Positions 57,873 through 64,000 of a stretch of DNA of 64,000 bases are shown here, in pieces. The notes beneath the pieces were generated by a model, which saw nothing but the letters and a program-made list of their open reading frames with translations, had not been told where the DNA came from and searched no databases. Source of the stretch: Sclerodactyla briareus (taxonomy: Eukaryota > Echinodermata > Holothuroidea > Dendrochirotida > Sclerodactylidae); assembly GCA_026419785.1 (NCBI GenBank), contig JAODTK010000577.1, positions 174,501 to 238,500 on the forward strand, written 5' to 3'. The translations under genes and the position numbers were made by a program. Numbering within the stretch: the first letter of the stretch is position 1; each line of letters opens with the position of its first letter.

Positions 57873-60800
57873 GTATAGTAACTAGGGTAATCAGAGCATA
57901 TAATGCTCCAGGATGTTCTAGGATCTTGAATAAAAGCAAGCATAAAAACCTCCGTATTCACTGCTAACGTAGTGGCCATAAACCGGTCGATATTATAAGA
58001 AAGAAGTCTTGCCATAGGAACTTTGTATATATTAGTCTAAAACGTTTTACGTTCAGATGGCATCAGCTCTTACGCGTGTGACGTGAGAATGCAGAATTAC
58101 TACGTATATTATTTTGTGTGGCAATTTTTAAATTACATGGACAGGTTTTGTCCCTTCTTGCTGTCCCTAATGAAAACATTTTGAGATACAAATATAACGT
58201 ACTTTCAGAAGAGGTCTCGCAACAAAGCTTATTTTCAACAGTGCCTGATGGATGCTCTGTGTGAACTAATTAAACTACGGGTTGATTGAAAACGGACGGA
58301 CGGAAAGTTGTTGTTTGTTTTTTCATGGTCATTCTGAAGCTCCCAGCTTACGCGGAATGACATCTTGATCCTCTCGGCACTCCCTCGCTATTTGTCAAAT
58401 CGCCGCCTGAATTTGTAAGCACAATCTCAACCGGAGGAGGAACCAAACTTTTTAGGGAGGCTGAAGGTCGAATTATTGTCATTCAGGCCTACAGTATTAC
58501 AGGTGACATTGGATATATCAACTACACTTCTTTGCCTCCATTTTCCCAATACCGATCGATGCTTCTTCTGCACTATATAGTTTTTCAATCAACGTTTGAC
58601 TGTCTGTTTAACAGAGCGACAGAGCTTGTATCCGCAGATAGCCGAGGCTCTGTTTAGTCTTCGACTCTTGTACTGGCCTGACTGAGAATGAAAGGTATAC
58701 GCAATAGTCCATATTATATGTAGTTGTGGTTTTGAAATAGTACATCATGAGGCGTTGTTGTTTTCTTGGAACCTACTCAGCAAATCGTGCTCGACACAAA
58801 GGCACGATTTTTGCATATTAACTTCCTCCGACTCTCTCTGATTAACTCCGACTAACAGTTGCTTAGCTTGAATTTTCCTGTCACACCATAGAACCATCTT
58901 TTTCTCAGATACCATCCATGGTTCCTGGGGATTTCATGTGGCAGAGCGCGGTTAGTCACGTAAAGACCTCAATAACACGCGAACTGAAGTAGGTGCCAAT
59001 AAGGCGTAATGGAGCACGAATGACGTATTGGACCATCAACGATATATCAGTCGCGTCCATAATGAAAAGCTTCGCAGCTTCGACTGTTATTAATTATTAG
59101 ATTGCTTAAATTGTCTACTGATAACTCGCTCAGCGAGATCTCTTGATCAAACTACGCTGCTGATAACATCTTTCAATCTGATCAGATCTTATTGGGTCAG
59201 TCGGGCATCCGACAACCTAATGGTTTCCTGGACAAATTACTTAATTTGTTGAACATATTCAAGCAAGCAGCCACCTCAATTAAGTAATCAACTCAATCTC
59301 TGATTTCCTCTGTGCGGGAACTCGAATTTCACCACATTTAGTTTGAGTCGAGGAGTACAGTAACTGAGTGCTGATGTACGATCTACTCTAGGTCAATCAC
59401 GAGAACTAAGATGGCAGGCGATAGTAGCTACTGTTATCCGTATAATTGATATTCGTCAAAGCCTCGTTCAAGCCTCGTACTTATTGTTGCGTGATGGTCG
59501 TCGACATGTTGTACAATGTCTGTGGAGCACGTTAGAGGTAATCTGTAAAACGAGCGTTGAACCCACGTCGTCCGAGATGAACTACCGGCTAAGCAAAATA
59601 AATGTCCATTGGGTCATTGACTATTGACCGTCGCCTAACAAAATTACGTAACAATACTCAACTCGATAATCGATGAACATCGATGAAAATACGGTGACAC
59701 TAGATAATCGCTAATTTTCTGTGTATCTTTTAGAACGAATATTCCCTGCAGAATCTCATTCTTCAATCAGGCTGATACAAGGTGCAACCATTGACTGTTT
59801 TTTGTTTTTTCGGGGTAGGGGGCTAGGCAGTCACGGAAACCGTTTTGTGTATGGTAAAAACATGTATGGAGGACGTTCCATACGGTACCGTTCATGATTG
59901 AAATTCCTTATGCTATTGAGGGGTTCTTATATATTTCTACCGATAACCTATTTACACGAGATGTTGAACCAGCTAGGCATCTCGCAATCCGTTTGTTTTA
60001 TGCATTATGTAATATGATGGTCATATACGTCAGTAATGGTGATTAGGGTTTCGATTTTTTTTCCCCGCTACTTCAATTATCTCAATCAATCCAATCTATT
60101 TCTCCAATAAGCGAATTTGACGCTGACCGCATTTGGGCTGATCTACAGTATGATAGCTGCATAAATGGCTCGATCACCGGAACTGAAGTTATGCACAATC
60201 AAGCAACGGATGTTCTCTAGAAGATTGTAAGAAGCCAACCAGAAAAAGCCTTACCGAACACCTAACATTGCTGCAGGTTCGTTGATATTACTTATCTAAG
60301 ACGGTGGGTGAGGCTAAAAGTCAGTGTGATTGACGTGTATATTGCATGTACAGTAACTTATTTACCATTGGTGTCCTTGAAACCCTTCTTTACATCCCTA
60401 TGATGATTATAATTGCGTCAAATCTGCCGGCATCGCTTTCACCTCTTTATCAATATTCGTGTATTACCATGATTTTTTCATATATATTTTCCATATATAT
60501 ATATATACGTGTGTGCATAGAATGCTAAATGTTAACTATCCTGGCAGCTTTAGGGTTCGAATTACCAGGCGCAATATATACCGGCAGTTAGGTATTTAGT
60601 TATTGCGCATCCAAATGATTTCTTCAGGCTCATCACATAGTACGGAACTATATAGGTTTGGCTTGCGTTTAGATTTTTATTTTAGAATCTGCCAAGAAAT
60701 TCAAAATTGTTAAAATTCGCCAAGGCATCGTTGGATATCCTGTTTTGATCGATATTTCATTCCCTCTCAAGTGAGTGACAACTGAATTTACGTTTAATAT

Positions 60801-62298
60801 TTTCATGAGAGACCAGCAACGGGAAGATGAAGGATTCATATTTTTTATCTTCACCCCGACATGCGGCCTTAAATAAATCGACGGACTGAATTTACTGTAC
60901 TGCCATACATAAAAGTGTGCATGTCAGGTATGACCCATTTCTCTCGATGTGAGAACTAACCAATATAAAATGTAATAAACATTTAGGCGAAAGATTTTTT
61001 TCCTAAATGTCAAAGCCATTAAATATTTGTAGGAAAACAGGAAGTGATACATTATGATGAATAACTATAAAAGAACCGAGATGGCAAAGTTGCAATATAG
61101 AATATCCCAAGCGAATTTGCATGACTATATAAATCGTCTCGCAGGTTGTTACGATATGATGGAACAGCGTGTGAAGGTTTCGACTCGTGACTGTTTCCTA
61201 TAGGAACCTCAGTCGAGTGTTAACTTAGGACGATATGAAAAGTGAGTGAGGTGGAAAATGGATAGATAAATAATCAAGTACGTGTAAGCAACTAAGGCTT
61301 AGTTTAGGCATTCATCGTATATGCCGGACAATGGAATGAGGCTAGGGTTCATCCGTCAGAATTGTAACGAATATTCTTGAGCTGACAACTAATGAGCTCG
61401 TGAATAGTAGGATGCAACGCTTTGGGAGTTTGACAATAGACCTCGGCAAGAGTCTGTCACAGATAGCATTTGTTGTTGCGGTAGCTCGACAAGTAGCGTA
61501 GCTGCTCCAGCCCGCATTTACCACCTCAGACTTTGTGAAGTGGATTCCCTGTCTGCGTTTATTATCGAACATTCCTGTTTTGATAGTACGCGTCGGTGCA
61601 TCATTTTTTTGGAAAAAAATATGTAATGAAGATAGACGGTAAGTCTACAGCTGATATCTTATATAATTGCAAGTTGTTGTTTTTTCTCATGTGAACAAGT
61701 TAACCTGAAAGACACTGTGTGGGGTGGCTCTTATGTTCCCTCGTAGTTTGGCCATCTTCGAATCAAATGAACACGATTGTATTAGAATAGAACATTCTAG
61801 CAGAATGATATCGCGTGCAAAACGGAAGTTCATCTGTCCTCTGATAGTTCGTTAAACATCCAATTCTAATTCTTTCTGATTGAACAGACGGATCAATCCT
61901 CGTTCTCTCAGGCTATGTGAGAAGAGATTACGTCCACCGGCGACGGGTAACAAACCGACCTATATTGCCTACGGTATTTACTGTATAAATCGTATTATAG
62001 TAGAGATTGGCAGAAAAAAGAAATGCTTCCAGTGGAAATTACCTTGTGAGTATCAACAGGTCAAGTAGGCTAATTGGAGATACGTTGAATTCGCTTGAGC
62101 TGTACTGTGAAACCCAACGCATTGGGATAATTTGATACATCTGAGGTAACTTGCTACATGTAAATATTTTCAGGTTTACTCAACTGATTTCTTTATATAG
62201 AACATTATTTAAGTTCAGTGAACTTGAAAGGCTCCAGTCAGCACGTTACCTCGGATGTATGAAGTTATCCAAAATGCTTTGCCTTACAATGAGGCTGT

Positions 62299-62372
62299 GA
62301 ACGTCATCACAAAACATAAAAAAAAACAAGAAAAAAAACAAAAAAACGGAACGTCATCACAAAACATAAAAA
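62299..62372 (+). repeat. 50-bp-period duplication with A-rich tail
   Basis: GAACGTCATCACAAAACATAAAAA at 62299 recurs exactly 50 bases later (62349), separated by an A/C-rich stretch. It resembles a small retro-insertion tail with its target duplication, or replication slippage. Confidence 0.7.
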
Positions 62373-62559
62373 CGAACGCTCTTGAGTGTGACTGACAGGG
62401 AGCGCAGATGGTCGTTTTTAGCTGAGTGTGCTAGACTAGTAATTGCAATTTACGTTAAAACAGCGGTACATTCAATTGTTTTTTTATTCCTTGACGAAGT
62501 CAGAGAATCTATGCAGGTCTATGACAGTGTGTGTGTGTATGTGGTAGAACGCGGCTTGT

Positions 62560-63715
62560 GAACACGATGTCTCGACTCCACTTGGATGATGAAGCTCATA
62601 ATTGGTATGTGTGTTCCCCACGATGGCTACATGAAACTATTGTTTTGGAGTCAGGTCAGAGGTCATCTGAGGTCACTAGAGGTCAAAATCTGAAAACCTT
62701 GTGAACATGATAAGTCCGAAATGGTTGGTCTGATCGGGTCGAAATTTGGTGTGTAGCTTTCTTATGGGGAGTATATGGGAAGAATATGGGGAGTATATGG
62801 GAAGAATATGGGGAGTATGGGGACGACAGGACACCCTTCGTTTTTGTATAGGTCGGGAGTGAATTTTGGTCAAAAAAAGAAAATTTGTGTGAAAAAGGCG
62901 GATAATTTGACAAATGTGGGATTTTGTGAACACAAAAGCTCGACCCCACCTGAATGGAATGAAGCTAATATTGGTATGGTGTGTTCCCCATGATGGGTAC
63001 ATGAACCCTATTGTTTGAGGTCACAAGAGGTCAAAGTCTGTTTTTTTTGTGAACACGGATAAGTCAAGAATGGTTGGTTTGATCGGGTTGAATTTAGTGT
63101 GTAGACTTCTTATGGAGAGTACAGGGACTATATGTTTGGTATAGGTTGGTGTGAATTTTTGTTGAAAATATGAAATTTGTGAAAAGTCAATAATTGGGCC
63201 AATTGGGCTATTGTGTGAACACGATTCTAAATCATCCCCAGCTGGATGGATGAAGCTCATACTTGTGTGTTCTCATGATGATACATGATCCCTATGTTTC
63301 TGGGGTCAGGTCAGAAGTCATCTGAGGTCACCAGAGGTCAAAGTCTGAAGAACCTTGTGAGCACGATCGTCCAGAAGGGGTGATCTGATCGGGTTGAAAT
63401 TTGGTGTGTAGCTTTCTTATAGGAGTACAGGAACCCTATCGTTTTTGGTATGGGTAAGGGGTGAACTTTGGTCGGAAAAATTAGACAATTTGTGATAAGT
63501 CAATATTTTGGCCAATGATGCTTGTGAACACGATAACTCGACCCCACCTGATGGATGAAGCTCATACTTGGTATGTGTATTCCCGATTATGAGAATATGA
63601 ACCCTATTGTTTGAGGTCACAAGAGGTCAAAGTCTGAAATTCGTGAAATAGTGTGTGCTATCTATCAAGAGTATAGGCACCCTATTGGTTGTTGGGAAAA
63701 ATGGGAAATTTGTTC
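62560..63715 (+). repeat. GGTCA-rich tandem array, ~310-bp units
   Basis: Four units begin near 62558, 62927, 63210 and 63523 at GTGAACAC. Each unit has GTGAACACG...CTCGACCCCACC..GATG.ATGAAGCT, GTGTGTTCCCCATGATG, AGGTCA repeats, a second GTGAACACGATAAGTCC half, GGTTGAAATTTGGTGTGTAG and TTTGGTATAGGT. The two GTGAACACG halves suggest a dimeric unit of ~155 bp. Unit 1 has AGGTCA sites at 62653, 62660, 62670 and 62680 (DR1, DR4, DR4). The other units each keep one DR4 (63018/63028, 63325/63335, 63614/63624). Confidence 0.88.
62766..62822 (+). repeat. 22-bp minisatellite within unit 1
   Basis: GGGGAGTATATGGGAAGAATAT twice (62766-62787, 62788-62809) plus a partial third. This local expansion is not present in the other units. 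Confidence 0.92.
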
Positions 63716-64000
63716 AGACGTTATGTTTCCCATAATGAGTTGGTACAATCTCCCTCCCATTTGTCGTTGTGTCTGGCTATAGGTTGTTAGAAATAATCAA
63801 GGAATCACTAAGCTTTTTGGCTTCCTGGTTAGATGTGTATATATGTTTGATTAACTCAGATAAAATCAACCCTCTTCGTGCTACAAGTGGTAGATTAGTT
63901 AGGGTAGATAGAATAGGTAATGATGCTCGGCCACATACTGAACTTTGAATTGCAAGAAAAGAAAGCCGCAGAAAAATCATAGGTAGAGCAACCTGGATAT
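63716..64000. other. Unrecognised DNA at window end
   Basis: No repeat unit continues beyond about 63715. A 67-codon minus frame (63777-63980) has no recognisable domain. Confidence 0.4.

Larger units (their letters stand above)
57043..62298. other. Unrecognised DNA
   Basis: No gene recognised. Small items: inverted repeat 57551-57568 and X-box-like site 57859-57872 (listed separately), and a short AT run near 60491-60506. Frames up to 76 codons (for example 61342-61572 minus) show no domain. Confidence 0.4.

Noticed and set aside
62560-63715. CRISPR-like regular repeats
   Set aside because: Units are ~310 bp, tandem without unique spacers, degenerate, and in an animal-type genome.

Overview
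This window reads as gene-poor, repeat-rich nuclear DNA from a metazoan, most likely a marine invertebrate deuterostome (echinoderm- or hemichordate-like). The reasons are several decayed non-LTR retrotransposons with animal-type domains, tRNA-derived SINE pieces of a kind common in echinoderms, GGTCA-rich tandem repeats, CA and ATATT microsatellites, and many unusually long poly-C/poly-G tracts. I recognise no intact host gene, rRNA or functional tRNA. The organism assignment is inference from repeat style only.

Layout. 1-5150: mostly unrecognised DNA, with one dispersed repeat (2200-2440, second copy at 16155-16375) and a perfect 13-bp-arm inverted repeat (4271-4303). 5152-15426: two diverged copies of a ~3.5-kb unit in direct tandem. 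The second copy is interrupted at 12025-15053 by a nearly full-length RTE-type retrotransposon with a 14-bp target-site duplication; the first copy still shows the empty site. 15427-25600: mosaic of shorter dispersed duplications, a 38-nt poly-C tract, a 150-nt pyrimidine tract and a degenerate tandem-repeat block (22230-23020). 25640-28070: decayed LINE sequence of a second family. 28100-37240: mostly unrecognised DNA with one ~300-bp direct duplication, an ATATT satellite, a CA microsatellite and two adjacent RFX X-box-like sites.

37250-48842 is the most informative region, a nested insertion. A 5'-truncated L1/Tx1-type retrotransposon is flanked by ~118-bp direct repeats. Inside its reverse transcriptase sit two separate TTAA-flanked DNA elements: a 226-bp foldback element (38095-38320) and an 8,739-bp element with short terminal inverted repeats (38574-47312). 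Removing the large element with one TTAA rejoins the reverse-transcriptase reading frame exactly. No transposase is visible in the large element, which looks like a composite or non-autonomous cargo carrier.

48843-64000: unrecognised DNA containing a minus-strand ORF1 remnant of a CR1/L2-like element (PHD finger, coiled coil, SGNH esterase, zinc knuckles; 51535-52760), a GGCCTCG-rich foldback element, a SINE, two candidate coding remnants of unknown function, and a terminal array of ~310-bp units (62560-63715). Each unit of the array carries AGGTCA direct repeats with DR4 (and DR1) spacing. The same family lies in opposite orientation inside the 8.7-kb element.

All recognisable reading frames are broken by many small indels. 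I read this as neutral decay, but uncorrected long-read errors could contribute.
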